From Cellulomonas phragmiteti (GTDB lineage: Bacteria > Actinomycetota > Actinomycetes > Actinomycetales > Cellulomonadaceae), in assembly GCF_016862775.1 (NCBI RefSeq), contig NZ_BONP01000005.1, forward strand, positions 124,001-188,000: 64,000 bases of DNA, in the 5' to 3' direction. Under the pieces are notes generated by a model. It was not told where the DNA came from. It saw only the letters and a program-made list of their open reading frames with translations, and searched no databases. Shown here in pieces: positions 9,485-18,549 of this stretch. A program made the position numbers and the translations under genes. Each line of letters starts with the position of its first letter. The first letter of the stretch is position 1.

Positions 9485-11119
9485 TCACAGGTACTGGCCG
9501 GTGCTCGTGACGTTCTCGATCGTGCGGGACGCGTCGACGCCCTTCTTGCCCTGGACGATGGTGCGGATGAACACGATCCGCTCGCCCTTCTTGCCGGAGA
9601 TCCGTGCCCAGTCGTCGGGGTTGGTCGTGTTCGGCAGGTCCTCGTTCTCCTTGAACTCGTCCACGCAGGCGGCCAGCAGGTGGTCGACGCGGATGCCGCG
9701 CTGGCCGGTCGCGAGCAGGTCCTTGATGGCCGACTTCTTGGCACGGTCGACGACGTTCTGGATCATGGCGCCGGAGTTGAAGTCCTTGAAGAAGAGGACC
9801 TCCTTGTCGCCGCTGGCGTAGGTGACCTCGAGGAAGCGGTTCTCGTCGGCCTCGGAGTACATGCGCTCCACGACACGCGTGATCATGGCCTCGACGGCCG
9901 CGGTCGCCGACCCCCCGTGCTCGGCCAGGTCGTCGCCGTGGATCGGCAGGTCCGTGGTCAGGTACTTCGCGAAGATCTCGCGGGCGCCCTCGGCGTCGGG
10001 ACGCTCGATCTTGATCTTCACGTCCAGGCGGCCAGGCCGCAGGATGGCGGGGTCGATCATGTCCTCACGGTTCGAGGCGCCGATCACGATGACGTTGTCC
10101 AGACGCTCGACGCCGTCGATCTCCGAGAGCAGCTGCGGCACGATCGTCGTCTCGACGTCGCTGGACACGCCCGTCCCGCGGGTGCGGAACAGCGACTCCA
10201 TCTCGTCGAAGAAGACCACGACGGGGTGCCCCTGCGACGCCTTCTCCCGCGCACGGGCGAAGATCAGGCGGATGTGCCGCTCGGTCTCCCCGACGTACTT
10301 GTTGAGCAGCTCGGGCCCTTTGACGTTGAGGAAGAACGACCGCGCGTCCGCGGTGTCCTCCCCGCGGGCGGCGGCGGCGGTCGCGGCCAACGAGTGCGCG
10401 ACGGCTTTCGCGATCAGGGTCTTGCCGCACCCGGGCGGGCCGTACAGCAGCACACCCTTCGGGGGCTTCAGGCCGTGCTCGCGGAACAGCTCGGGGTGGA
10501 GGAACGGCAGCTCGACGGCGTCGCGGATCGCCTCGATCTGGGGGCCCAGGCCACCGATGTCCGCGTAGTCGATGTCCGGCACCTCCTCGAGGACGAGCTC
10601 CTCGACCTCGGCCCGCGGGATCACCTCGAAGACGAACCCGCTGCGCGGGTCGATCGTCAGCGCGTCGCCGACCCGCACCCGGCCGTCGGCGACCTGGCCG
10701 GCGAAGCGCACGACCCGCTCCTCGTCCCCGCGGCCGACGACCAGCGCCCGACCCTCACCGAGGGTCTCCTTGACCGTGACGATCTCGCCGACCTGCTCGT
10801 AGCCACCTGCCTCGACGACCGTCAGCGCCTCGTTGAGCATGACCTCCTGGCCGGGGCGCAGGTGGTGGACGTCGAGCGAGGGGCTCGCCCCGACGTGCAT
10901 CTTGCGGCCCGCGGACACGATGTCCACGGACCCGTCGTCGCGGGCTCCGAGGAACGTCGCGTAGGTGCCCGGCGGCTTGGCCAGGTCGTCGACCTGGCGC
11001 TTGAGCTCGAGGATCTGCTCGCGCGCGGCCACGAGCGCCTCGCTGAGCCGTTCGTTCTTGGCGGCGAGGACCGCCAGCTCGCGTTGCAGGTCACGTCCAG
11101 GGGCAGCGGGTTCGGTCAT
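9485..11119 (-). CDS. arc: Proteasome-associated AAA ATPase ARC (Mpa)
   Basis: ARC/Mpa is the hexameric unfoldase that captures pupylated proteins through its N-terminal coiled coil and feeds them into the 20S core. Residues 8-45 are the coiled coil, then two OB-type domains to about 175, then the AAA module: Walker A GPPGCGKT (227-234), Walker [11 protein letters not shown] with D305-E306, and the [15 protein letters not shown] second region of homology. The C-terminus GQYL supplies the penultimate Tyr used to dock on the proteasome. Length is 544 residues. The ATG at 11119 has a GGAGG ribosome site nine bases upstream and is preferred to an in-frame start 11 codons earlier. Confidence 0.96.
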   Translation of the reverse strand: MTEPAAPGRDLQRELAVLAAKNERLSEALVAAREQILELKRQVDDLAKPPGTYATFLGARDDGSVDIVSAGRKMHVGASPSLDVHHLRPGQEVMLNEALTVVEAGGYEQVGEIVTVKETLGEGRALVVGRGDEERVVRFAGQVADGRVRVGDALTIDPRSGFVFEVIPRAEVEELVLEEVPDIDYADIGGLGPQIEAIRDAVELPFLHPELFREHGLKPPKGVLLYGPPGCGKTLIAKAVAHSLAATAAAARGEDTADARSFFLNVKGPELLNKYVGETERHIRLIFARAREKASQGHPVVVFFDEMESLFRTRGTGVSSDVETTIVPQLLSEIDGVERLDNVIVIGASNREDMIDPAILRPGRLDVKIKIERPDAEGAREIFAKYLTTDLPIHGDDLAEHGGSATAAVEAMITRVVERMYSEADENRFLEVTYASGDKEVLFFKDFNSGAMIQNVVDRAKKSAIKDLLATGQRGIRVDHLLAACVDEFKENEDLPNTTNPDDWARISGKKGERIVFIRTIVQGKKGVDASRTIENVTSTGQYL

Positions 11120-11308
11120 GATGATCGGCCTCCGTTCCGCGTCGCGATGCACCCGTCCTGCGGTCCACCGTGCACATCGGCGTGCCAGCTGGTGCGACGA
11201 CCCTAACGTCAGGTGTCAACACACCGCGCGGGCCGCGCCGGTCGACAGCCGTGCGTCCCGCACCGTGGACGCCACGAGCCCTCGGACCGGTGCCGCGCGC
11301 GTCGGGGC

Positions 11309-12358
11309 TCAGTCCCCGGTGGCGGGGCCCGCGGGGCCGAGGTCCTCGGGCGCGACGTGCAGCTCGCGGCGTGCCCGCCGGATCTTCTTGGCCGAGGTCT
11401 CGCGCTCCCCCATCGCCTCGGGCGACCACAGGTCCGGGTCGGTCGCCGGGGCGCCGTCCTCGGCGACGGGGTACGAGCCCTTCGCCGGGCGGCGCTTGCG
11501 GTGCGGCGGCTCCACCCCGTCGGCCAGCCGACGCGTGGTGAGCAGGAACCCGGTGTGACCGATCATCCGGTGCTGCGGGCGCACCGCCAGGCCCTCGAGG
11601 TGCCAGCCGCGGACCATGGACTCCCACGCCTCGGGCTCGGTGAAGCGGCCGTCGCCGCGCACGTCCTCCGCCAGCCGCGACAGCTGCGTCGTCGTCGCGA
11701 CGTAGCAGACGAGGACCCCTCCGGGGGTGAGCGCCGTGGCCACGGCGTCGAGGTTCTCCCACGGCGCCAGCATGTCGAGCACGACGCGGTCCACGGAGCC
11801 GGGTCCCGCTGCGGACGGCAGCACGTCGGCGAGGTCACCGAGCCGCAGGTCCCACGCGGGGTGCGGCCCGCCGAAGAAGGTCTCGACGTTGCCCCGGGCG
11901 ATCGCCGCGAAGTCCTCGCGCCGCTCGACCGAGACGAGCCGCCCGCCGTCACCGACGGCACGCAGCAGCGAGAGCGTGAGCCCGCCGGACCCCACACCGG
12001 CCTCGACGACCGTCGCGCCGGGGAACACGTCGCCCATCGTCACGATCTGCCCGGCGTCCTTCGGGTAGACGACGGCGGCACCGCGCGGCATCGACAGCAC
12101 GTGGTCGGCCAGCAGGGGCCGCAGGGCGAGGTACTCGATGCCCGAGGTGTTGCGGACCACCACCCCCTCCGACGCCCCGATCAGCTCGGTGTGCCGCAGG
12201 TAGCCGCGGTGCGTGTGGAAGCTCGCGTCCGGGTCCAGCGTGATCGTGTGCAGGCGGCCCCGCGGGTCGGTGAGCTGCACACGCTCACCGACGCGGAAGG
12301 TCCCCCGCCGCTGGGCGGCCCCGGTCGGTGCGGTCGCGGCGGCGTCGTCGGTGGTCAC
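11309..12358 (-). CDS. trmI: tRNA (adenine-N1-)-methyltransferase TrmI
   Basis: TrmI methylates adenine 58 of the tRNA T-loop using S-adenosylmethionine. The small N-terminal beta domain (FRVGERVQLTDPRGR) is followed by a Rossmann methyltransferase with the SAM-binding VVEAGVGSGGLTLSLL and the VDRVVLDMLAPWENL motif IV. Length is 349 residues; the C-terminal tail is basic and low-complexity. The GTG start at 12358 lies eight bases after a TAGACT hexamer, so the transcript is probably leaderless. In actinobacteria this gene commonly neighbours arc and the M50 protease as it does here; the 189 bp to arc hold no evident gene. Confidence 0.93.
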   Translation of the reverse strand: MTTDDAAATAPTGAAQRRGTFRVGERVQLTDPRGRLHTITLDPDASFHTHRGYLRHTELIGASEGVVVRNTSGIEYLALRPLLADHVLSMPRGAAVVYPKDAGQIVTMGDVFPGATVVEAGVGSGGLTLSLLRAVGDGGRLVSVERREDFAAIARGNVETFFGGPHPAWDLRLGDLADVLPSAAGPGSVDRVVLDMLAPWENLDAVATALTPGGVLVCYVATTTQLSRLAEDVRGDGRFTEPEAWESMVRGWHLEGLAVRPQHRMIGHTGFLLTTRRLADGVEPPHRKRRPAKGSYPVAEDGAPATDPDLWSPEAMGERETSAKKIRRARRELHVAPEDLGPAGPATGD

Positions 12359-12385
12359 GGGCGCCGAGTCTAGGTGCCGCCCGCG

Positions 12386-13516
12386 TCAGCGGCGCAGCGC
12401 CGCGACGACGTCGGCGGTGCGCACCAGCGCCACCACGCGCCCGTCGACGTGCGCGGCGACGACCGGGCCGTGCGCGGAGGCCGCGGACAGCGCGCGCAGC
12501 AGCGCGTCGCCCGTCAGGGAGCCGTCGACGTCCGCGCCGACCGGCAGCGGTGTCGAGACGGCGACGACGTTGGTCGTGCCGGCCAGGTGCGCGGGCACGC
12601 GTGCGGCCGCCTCGGCGTCCACGTACGCGGCGGCCCGCCCGTCGGGCGCCAGGACGACGACCTCGGCGACCTGCGCGCCGGCGGCGGTGGCCTGCGCCTG
12701 CGCGAGCGACGCGTGCGCGCCGACGACGACGGCCGGCCGGCCCACCGTCTGCAGCGTCAGGGCGTCCACGGCGCGTCCCGCACGCCCGGCGCGCACGGCC
12801 GCCGACGCGCCCGACCACAGGAACGCCCCGATGAGCGCCGCCCAGGCGACGGTGACGAGCGACGGCGTGGTGCCGGCCAGCCACGGACGCACGAGGACGA
12901 CGAGCACCACCCCGACTGCGACGACGCGCCCCGTCCAGCCGGCGACCACGCTGCCGCGGTGGCGGTCCCGGGTCACCGCCCACACGGCGGCCTCGAGGAT
13001 GCGGCCGCCGTCCAGCGGCAGGCCGGGCACCAGGTTGAACACCCCGACGAACCCGTTGGCGACGGCACCGGCCCACAGCACCGTCTGCAGCAGGGTGCCG
13101 GCCGGCACCGCGTGGTCGGCCACGAGCAGGAACCCCCCGGCGAGCAGAAGGTTCGCGACGGGGCCGACCACGGCGACCAGCGCGCTCGTCCCGGGGGTGG
13201 CCGCCGCGCCGCCGAACGTGGTGTGCCCGCCCCACAGCGTGAGGACGAACGCGTGCGGCTGCTGCCCCCGCGCCTTGGCCACCAGCCCGTGCGCGAGCTC
13301 GTGGACCAGCACCGAGGCGAACAGCAGGACGACGAACACGAGCGCCACGACATAGGGCAGCGCGCCGCCGCCGCCGGTCCACGTCTGCACGCTGGGGGCG
13401 AAGACCAGGGTGAGCACGACGGCGGCGAGCAGCCAGCTCGGGGCCAGGACGACGGGTGCTCCGGCGACGTGCCCGAGCACCCAGCCGGACGGACGCTCGG
13501 GTCGCGGTGCGCTCAC
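12386..13516 (-). CDS. Site-2-protease-family (M50) intramembrane metalloprotease
   Basis: The product is a 376-residue membrane zinc protease. A hydrophobic segment holds VHELAHG with zinc ligands H72 and H76 and catalytic E73, and a later span has NLVPGLPLDGGRIL, whose Asp is the third ligand. The family cuts transmembrane segments of anti-sigma factors and other membrane proteins. The C-terminal 150 residues are soluble and resemble a CBS-type region (two degenerate halves), typical of one M50 subfamily. The GTG at 13516 is seven bases downstream of a TAGGCT hexamer, so I take it as a leaderless start. The substrate cannot be read from the sequence. Confidence 0.88.
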   Translation of the reverse strand: MSAPRPERPSGWVLGHVAGAPVVLAPSWLLAAVVLTLVFAPSVQTWTGGGGALPYVVALVFVVLLFASVLVHELAHGLVAKARGQQPHAFVLTLWGGHTTFGGAAATPGTSALVAVVGPVANLLLAGGFLLVADHAVPAGTLLQTVLWAGAVANGFVGVFNLVPGLPLDGGRILEAAVWAVTRDRHRGSVVAGWTGRVVAVGVVLVVLVRPWLAGTTPSLVTVAWAALIGAFLWSGASAAVRAGRAGRAVDALTLQTVGRPAVVVGAHASLAQAQATAAGAQVAEVVVLAPDGRAAAYVDAEAAARVPAHLAGTTNVVAVSTPLPVGADVDGSLTGDALLRALSAASAHGPVVAAHVDGRVVALVRTADVVAALRR

Positions 13517-13615
13517 GCTCGCCAGCCTACGGTCGTCCGCGCCGGAGCCCGCGTCCGCGCCGTCCGGGCCCGCGCGTCGGCACGTCCTGTCGGTGCCCGC
13601 ACCTACGCTCGTCGC
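13517..13615. promoter_or_regulatory. Back-to-back leaderless promoters
   Basis: This 99-bp gap between divergent genes holds a -10-like hexamer for each: TAGGCT on the minus strand (13524-13529), seven bases before the M50 protease GTG, and TACGCT on the plus strand (13604-13609), six bases before the nuclease GTG. Neither gene has a ribosome-binding site, which fits leaderless initiation. Confidence 0.55.
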
Positions 13616-14515
13616 GTGAGCGTCGACATCGAGCAGCAGGACGGTCCCGGCGGCGGGCCGGGAGCCGTCGAGGACGCGACCCCCGAACCCCGGGTGCCCG
13701 GGCTGTCGCCGTCGCGCGCCAACGACTTCCTGCAGTGCCCGCTGCTGTTCCGCTTCCGCGTCGTCGACCGGCTCCCCGAGCCCGCGTCGCCGGCCGCCGC
13801 ACGCGGGACCCTGGTCCACGCGGTCCTCGAGCGGCTGTTCGACCTGCCCGCCGCGCAGCGCACGCTCGCGGCCGCGCACGCCGCGCTGCCCGTGCGCTGG
13901 GCGGAGCTGCTCGAGCAGGAGCCCCGCTACGCCGACCTGCACACGACCGAGGAGGAGCGCTCGGAGTTCCTCGCCGGGGCGCAGCGGCTGCTGGCGACGT
14001 GGTTCACGCTCGAGGACCCGACGCGGCTGGAGCCCCGCGCCCGCGAGCTGCAGGTCCGCCACGACCTCGAGGGCGGGCCGCGGCTGCGCGGCGTGGTCGA
14101 CCGGGTCGACGTGGCGCCCAACGGCTGGGTGCGGGTCGTGGACTACAAGACCGGCCGCTCCCCGCGCGCGGGCTTCGAGAGCTCGGCCCTCTTCCAGATG
14201 CGGTTCTACGCGTACGTCGTGTGGCGCACGCGCGGCGTGCTGCCCAAGCGGCTGCAGCTCGCGTACCTCGGTGACGGCGTCGTGGTCAGCCACGAGCCGA
14301 CCGAGGCGGAGATGCACACGCTCGAGGCGCGCGTGCGCTCGATCTGGGCGGGCATCGAGGACACGGCCCGCTCGGGCGACTGGCGCCCGCGCCCCTCACG
14401 GCTGTGCGACTGGTGCGCGTTCCGTGACCGCTGCCCGTCCTTCGGCGGGACGCCGCCGCAGGTCCCCGAGGGTGCCGTGGAGCGGGCCATCGGCGTCACG
14501 CCGACCGTCGGCTGA
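13616..14515 (+). CDS. RecB-family PD-(D/E)XK exonuclease with Fe-S cysteines
   Basis: This 299-residue protein matches the stand-alone RecB/Cas4-like nuclease family common in actinobacteria. The N-terminal SRANDFLQCP motif supplies the first Cys of a 4Fe-4S cluster and the C-terminal CDWCAFRDRC supplies the other three. Between them are the nuclease residues: GTLVHAVLERL, RGVVDRVD with the catalytic Asp, and VVDYKTGR with the Lys of the PD-(D/E)XK core. Partners of such proteins in DNA repair are not established. The GTG at 13616 follows TACGCT by six bases. It does not sit next to any CRISPR array, so it is not a Cas4 in context. Confidence 0.87.
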   Translation: MSVDIEQQDGPGGGPGAVEDATPEPRVPGLSPSRANDFLQCPLLFRFRVVDRLPEPASPAAARGTLVHAVLERLFDLPAAQRTLAAAHAALPVRWAELLEQEPRYADLHTTEEERSEFLAGAQRLLATWFTLEDPTRLEPRARELQVRHDLEGGPRLRGVVDRVDVAPNGWVRVVDYKTGRSPRAGFESSALFQMRFYAYVVWRTRGVLPKRLQLAYLGDGVVVSHEPTEAEMHTLEARVRSIWAGIEDTARSGDWRPRPSRLCDWCAFRDRCPSFGGTPPQVPEGAVERAIGVTPTVG

Positions 14516-14545
14516 TCCTGCCGCTGCGGGCCGCAGCGAGGTGCG

Positions 14546-15214
14546 TCAGGCCGCGTCGCGCAGGTCGAGCGTCTCGCCGGCGGCGACCCGGGCGATCGTC
14601 GCGACGTCGAACGGCACGAGGGACGACGTGCGCGACACCCCGGCGGGCGGGTCCAGGACCACGTGGGAGTCCACCGCGACGACCCGGGCACCGCTCGCCA
14701 CGGCCGACGCCAGCCCGGAGCGGGAGTCCTCGAACGCCACGCACGCGCTGATGTCGACGCCCAGCAGCCCGGCCGCCGCGAGGTACGGCTCGGGGTCCGG
14801 CTTCGACCGGGTCACGACGTCGCCGGTGACCACGACGTCGAACAGGCCGACGGCGTCCGCGAACGGCGCCGCGACGACCGCGAACGACGACGTCACCAGT
14901 GCCTGCGGCACGCCCGCGGCGTGCAGCGCCCGCAACGCCTCGTACGCGCCCGGCTGCCACGGGATCCCCGCGGCGACGGCCGCGCGCACGGACGAGTTGA
15001 GCGCGTCGGCGATCTGCGTGACCGACAGCGGCACGCCGCGCGCCTGGAGCTGCGCCGCGGCGACGTCCATCGAGCTGCCGATCATCGCGACCGCGTCCTC
15101 GTGCGTCCACACCCCGCCGTGGGCCTCGACCAGCTCGACCTCGGCTGCCATCCAGTACGGCTCCGTGTCGATCAGGGTGCCGTCCATGTCCCACAGCACG
15201 GCCGCCGGGAGCAC
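14546..15214 (-). CDS. HAD-superfamily hydrolase (subfamily IA phosphatase)
   Basis: The sequence has all four HAD motifs: DMDGTLIDTE with nucleophile D9 and acid/base D11, VTSS, RSKPDPEPY with the catalytic Lys, and FEDSRSGL with the metal-binding acids. It resembles beta-phosphoglucomutase/phosphoglycolate-phosphatase type enzymes acting on small phosphorylated metabolites; the substrate cannot be assigned. The cap is the helical type. I choose the GTG at 15214, giving 222 residues, normal for the family. The frame stays open upstream for about 35 codons without a better start, so an unusual upstream start is possible. Confidence 0.85.
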   Translation of the reverse strand: MLPAAVLWDMDGTLIDTEPYWMAAEVELVEAHGGVWTHEDAVAMIGSSMDVAAAQLQARGVPLSVTQIADALNSSVRAAVAAGIPWQPGAYEALRALHAAGVPQALVTSSFAVVAAPFADAVGLFDVVVTGDVVTRSKPDPEPYLAAAGLLGVDISACVAFEDSRSGLASAVASGARVVAVDSHVVLDPPAGVSRTSSLVPFDVATIARVAAGETLDLRDAA

Positions 15215-15391
15215 CCGTCCGGTGGCCTCGTGCTGGTCGTCGCGGGCGGCGTCGGCGTGGTCGGCGAGGGTGCTCAGGGCGGACTCCAGGTGCGTGCGGC
15301 GGTCGGGTGGGCGGCCGGACGAGCGTACCCGCGCGGGCGCGCAGGTACCCGGCGTCCGGCCCGGACGGCACTCGCGCCCTAGTGTGGGACC

Positions 15392-16249
15392 GTGACCGAG
15401 CACGCAGCCCCCGACCTGCCGGCCCGTGAGACCGTCATGCTCGCGGCGTTCGAGGGGTGGAACGACGCGGGCAGCGCGGCGACGACGGCCCTGGAGCACC
15501 TGCACGACGTGTGGGGCGCGGAGCAGGTCGACGAGCTGGACCCCGAGGACTACCACGACTTCCAGGTGAACCGCCCCGTGGTGGGCCTGGGACCGGACGG
15601 CACCCGCGAGATCACGTGGCCCACGACCGCGGTGGCCCTGGCGACGACGCCCCGGTCCGGGCGGCAGGTCGTGCTCGTGCACGGCATCGAGCCCTCGATG
15701 CGGTGGCGGCGGTACTGCGGCGAGCTGCTCGACATCGCGGCCGGCCTCGGCGTGCGGACCATCGTGACGGTGGGCGCGCTGCTGGCCGACGTGCCGCACA
15801 CGCGGCCGATCCCCGTCAACGCGACCAGCGAGGACGCGCACGTGCGCGAGCTCATGGGTCTGGAGCCCAACACGTACGAGGGTCCGACGGGCATCGTCGG
15901 GGTGCTCCAGCACGAGGCCGCCGCGCGCGGGATGCAGGCGCTGTCGCTGTGGGCGGCGGTCCCGCACTACGTCGCCGCGCCCCCGTCCCCCAAGGCGACC
16001 CTGGCGATCCTGCACCGGATCGAGGCGCTGCTCGGCGAGCCCGTGCCGCTGGCGGAGCTGCCCGAGGACGCGACCGCGTGGCAGCACGGTGTCGACGAGC
16101 TCGCCGGTGAGGACTCCGAGATCGGCGAGTACGTGCGCCAGCTCGAGGAGGCGAAGGACACCGCCGAGCTGCCCGAGGCCAGCGGCGAGGCCATCGCCCA
16201 GGAGTTCGAGCGGTACCTGCGCCGCCGCGACAAGGGCACCGGCGGCTGA
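15392..16249 (+). CDS. PAC2-family protein
   Basis: The 285-residue protein belongs to the PAC2 family, named for a eukaryotic proteasome assembly chaperone. Recognisable parts are MLAAFEGWNDAGSAAT near the start, the LVHGIEPSMRWRRYCGELL segment and GALLADVPHTRPIPVNATS, which match actinobacterial PAC2 proteins. The C-terminal 60 residues are acidic and helical. Its biochemical role in bacteria is unknown; structures show trimers. The GTG at 15392 lies six bases after TAGTGT, so it is probably leaderless. It is encoded about 13 kb from the proteasome genes, but many actinobacteria keep it near mshC as here, so proximity alone proves no link. Confidence 0.85.
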   Translation: MTEHAAPDLPARETVMLAAFEGWNDAGSAATTALEHLHDVWGAEQVDELDPEDYHDFQVNRPVVGLGPDGTREITWPTTAVALATTPRSGRQVVLVHGIEPSMRWRRYCGELLDIAAGLGVRTIVTVGALLADVPHTRPIPVNATSEDAHVRELMGLEPNTYEGPTGIVGVLQHEAAARGMQALSLWAAVPHYVAAPPSPKATLAILHRIEALLGEPVPLAELPEDATAWQHGVDELAGEDSEIGEYVRQLEEAKDTAELPEASGEAIAQEFERYLRRRDKGTGG

Positions 16250-16282
16250 TCCGCCCGCCCGCTGCTCACCGGCGCGACGTCG

Positions 16283-17527
16283 TCACATCCGGACACCCAG
16301 GAGCGCGTCGACGGTGCGGGCGACGACCCCGGGCGCACCCTCGTGGAACGGCACCTCGCCGGCGAGCGCGGTCGCGGCCCACGCGTCGACGACCGCGAGC
16401 GCGCGGGGCGTGTCCAGGTCGTCGGCCACCGCCGCGCGGACCGCGGCCAGGACGGGCGCGGCGTCGGGGCCGCCGTTGCCGGACAGCGCGCGCCGCCAGG
16501 TGACGACCCGCTGCTGCGCGGCGGCCAGCCCGGCGTCGGTCCACTCCCAGTCGTCCCGGTAGCGGTGGGCCAGGACCGCGAGGCGGACGGCCATCGGCTC
16601 GACGCCCTCGGCGAGCAGCGTCGACACGAGCACGAGGTTGCCGAGCGACTTGCTCATCTTGTGGCCCTGGTACCCGACCATCCCGGTGTGCACGTGGGTG
16701 CGGGGGGCCTGTCCGCCCGTCAGGAGCCGCAGGTGCGACGCGCTGCACTCGTGGTGCGGGAACGCGAGGTCGGATCCGCCGCCCTGGACGTCGATCGGCA
16801 CGCCGAGCCCGTCGGCCGCGATGGCGGTGCACTCGATGTGCCACCCGGGGCGACCTCGTCCCAGGCCGGGGGCGTCCCAGGCCGGCTCGCCCGCGCGCTC
16901 GGCCCGCCACAGCAGCGGGTCGAGCGGGGACCGCTTGCCCGGTCGGTCGGGGTCGCCGCCGCGCTCGGCGCTCAGCGTGAGCATCGTGGCGTCGTCCAGG
17001 CGCGCGACGCTCCCGAACGCCGGGTCCGCGGACAGGTCGGCGTACACGTCGTCGCCGCCGTCGGGGGTCGGCAGCCGGTACGCGACGCCCTGCTGGAGCA
17101 TCTGCTGGACGGCGGCGGCGACCTGCGGGACGGACTCCACGACGCCGCGGTACACGTCGGGCGGGACGACGCCGAGGGCCGTCATGTCCGCGGCGTACAG
17201 CGCGGTCTGCTGGGCGGCGAGCTCGCGCCAGTCGACCCCGGTGGCGGTGGCCCGCTCGAGCAGCGGGTCGTCCACGTCGGTGACGTTGGAGGCGTAGGTC
17301 ACGCGCTGACCGGCGTCGCGCCACGCGCGCACGAGCACGTCGAACGCGACGTACGTCGCGGCGTGACCGAGGTGGGTCGCGTCGTACGGGGTGATGCCGC
17401 ACACGTAGAGGCGGGCGTGCGGGCCGGGCGCGGCCACGACGAGGGCGCCCGTGGAGGTGTCCAGCACCCGGACCGGGTCACCGGTCCCCGGCAGCCGAGG
17501 GATCTGGGGCGCGGGCCAGGTGAGCAC
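16283..17527 (-). CDS. mshC: Mycothiol synthesis cysteine ligase MshC
   Basis: MshC joins cysteine to glucosaminyl-inositol in an ATP-dependent step of mycothiol synthesis, the actinobacterial counterpart of glutathione. It is a paralogue of cysteinyl-tRNA synthetase: YVCGITPYDATHLGHAATY contains the zinc-binding Cys and the HIGH-like motif, WHIECTAIA and FPHHECS follow, and KMSKS is the second nucleotide-binding motif. It lacks the anticodon-binding C-terminal region; at 414 residues it is the normal MshC size. The GTG start at 17527 sits seven bases after TAGGCT (leaderless). It supports placing the organism in the Actinomycetota and links to the mycothiol-dependent enzyme family gene at 45842. 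Confidence 0.96.
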   Translation of the reverse strand: MLTWPAPQIPRLPGTGDPVRVLDTSTGALVVAAPGPHARLYVCGITPYDATHLGHAATYVAFDVLVRAWRDAGQRVTYASNVTDVDDPLLERATATGVDWRELAAQQTALYAADMTALGVVPPDVYRGVVESVPQVAAAVQQMLQQGVAYRLPTPDGGDDVYADLSADPAFGSVARLDDATMLTLSAERGGDPDRPGKRSPLDPLLWRAERAGEPAWDAPGLGRGRPGWHIECTAIAADGLGVPIDVQGGGSDLAFPHHECSASHLRLLTGGQAPRTHVHTGMVGYQGHKMSKSLGNLVLVSTLLAEGVEPMAVRLAVLAHRYRDDWEWTDAGLAAAQQRVVTWRRALSGNGGPDAAPVLAAVRAAVADDLDTPRALAVVDAWAATALAGEVPFHEGAPGVVARTVDALLGVRM

Positions 17528-17556
17528 GTCCGGAAGCCTAACCGGCGCCGTCGCGG

Positions 17557-18459
17557 TCAGGTGCCCGCGGGGATGCTGATCGGCTCGAGCACGCCGGTGA
17601 GCAGGAGCAGGACGACGACCAGGGCCAGGCCGATGCGGTAGTAGACGAAGGGGGTGTAGCTGAAGGTCGAGACGATCTTGAGGAACGCGATGATCACGAC
17701 GTACCCGATCGCGAACGCCACGACGGTCGCGATGAGCGTCGCACCGAACCCGGGCGTGCCGGCCTGGCCGAAGGACCCGAGGTTCTTGGCGAGCTGGAAC
17801 AGCCCGGAGCCGAAGACGGCCGGGATCGCCAGCAGGAACGAGTAGCGGGCGGCGGCCTCACGGCTGTAGCCCATGAGGAGACCGCCGGTGATGGTGCCGC
17901 CCGAGCGTGACACGCCGGGCACGAGCGCGAGCGCCTGCCAGAACCCGAACGCGAGGGCGTGCCGCGGGGTCAGCTCCTCGAGGCGGCGCGTGCGGGCACC
18001 CCTGCGGTCGGCCCAGCCGAGCACGAGCGCGAAGCCGGCGAGGGTCAGGGCGACGAGCCACAGGTTGCGGAAGGGGCGCTCGATGGCGTCCTGGAACGCC
18101 AGCCCGAGCACGACGATCGGCACGGAGCCGAGCGCGATGAACCACGCCATGAGCGCGTCACGGTCCGACGGCTGCCCGGCGGGCATGCCCGCCCGCGCCC
18201 GCCAGTCCGTGCCGTAGGCGCCCCGGACCGCGGCCCACCAGGCCAGCACGATGCGCTTGATGTCGCGGCGGAAGTAGAGGAGCACCGCGGTCTCGGTCCC
18301 CAGCTGCGTGATGGCCGTGAAGGCCGCCCCGGGGTCGCCCGAGCCCACGAGCTCCCCGACGATGCGCAGGTGCGCGCTCGACGACACGGGGAGGAACTCC
18401 GTGAGCCCCTGGACCAGCCCGAGGAAGATCGCCTCACCTGTACCGATGCCCGTTGCCAC
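17557..18459 (-). CDS. uppP: Undecaprenyl-diphosphatase UppP (BacA)
   Basis: This integral membrane enzyme dephosphorylates undecaprenyl pyrophosphate so the lipid carrier of peptidoglycan precursors can be reused. The active-site motifs are present: [14 protein letters not shown] and [21 protein letters not shown]. Eight or so hydrophobic spans fill the 300-residue chain. I choose the GTG at 18459 because TATCGT lies eight bases upstream on the minus strand and the protein then begins just before the first span, as in homologues. An in-frame GTG 11 codons upstream would start before that promoter element. Confidence 0.94.
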   Translation of the reverse strand: MATGIGTGEAIFLGLVQGLTEFLPVSSSAHLRIVGELVGSGDPGAAFTAITQLGTETAVLLYFRRDIKRIVLAWWAAVRGAYGTDWRARAGMPAGQPSDRDALMAWFIALGSVPIVVLGLAFQDAIERPFRNLWLVALTLAGFALVLGWADRRGARTRRLEELTPRHALAFGFWQALALVPGVSRSGGTITGGLLMGYSREAAARYSFLLAIPAVFGSGLFQLAKNLGSFGQAGTPGFGATLIATVVAFAIGYVVIIAFLKIVSTFSYTPFVYYRIGLALVVVLLLLTGVLEPISIPAGT

Positions 18460-18549
18460 GAGGCGCAACGATAGCGGTGCCGCGTCGGGCACGACCGCAC
18501 GGCCCGTCGTGGCCCGGTCGTGCGGTGGTCGCGGCTAGGGTGACGCCCC

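Noticed and set aside
7850..11206. Plus-strand open frame of 1118 codons opposite dop and arc
   Set aside because: Dop and ARC on the minus strand are unmistakable. The plus frame is antisense noise rich in Arg, Val, Asp and Gly.
13616..14515. Cas4 assignment for the RecB-family nuclease
   Set aside because: It has the Fe-S cysteines and nuclease core but no CRISPR context. Stand-alone nucleases of this type are widespread in actinobacteria.
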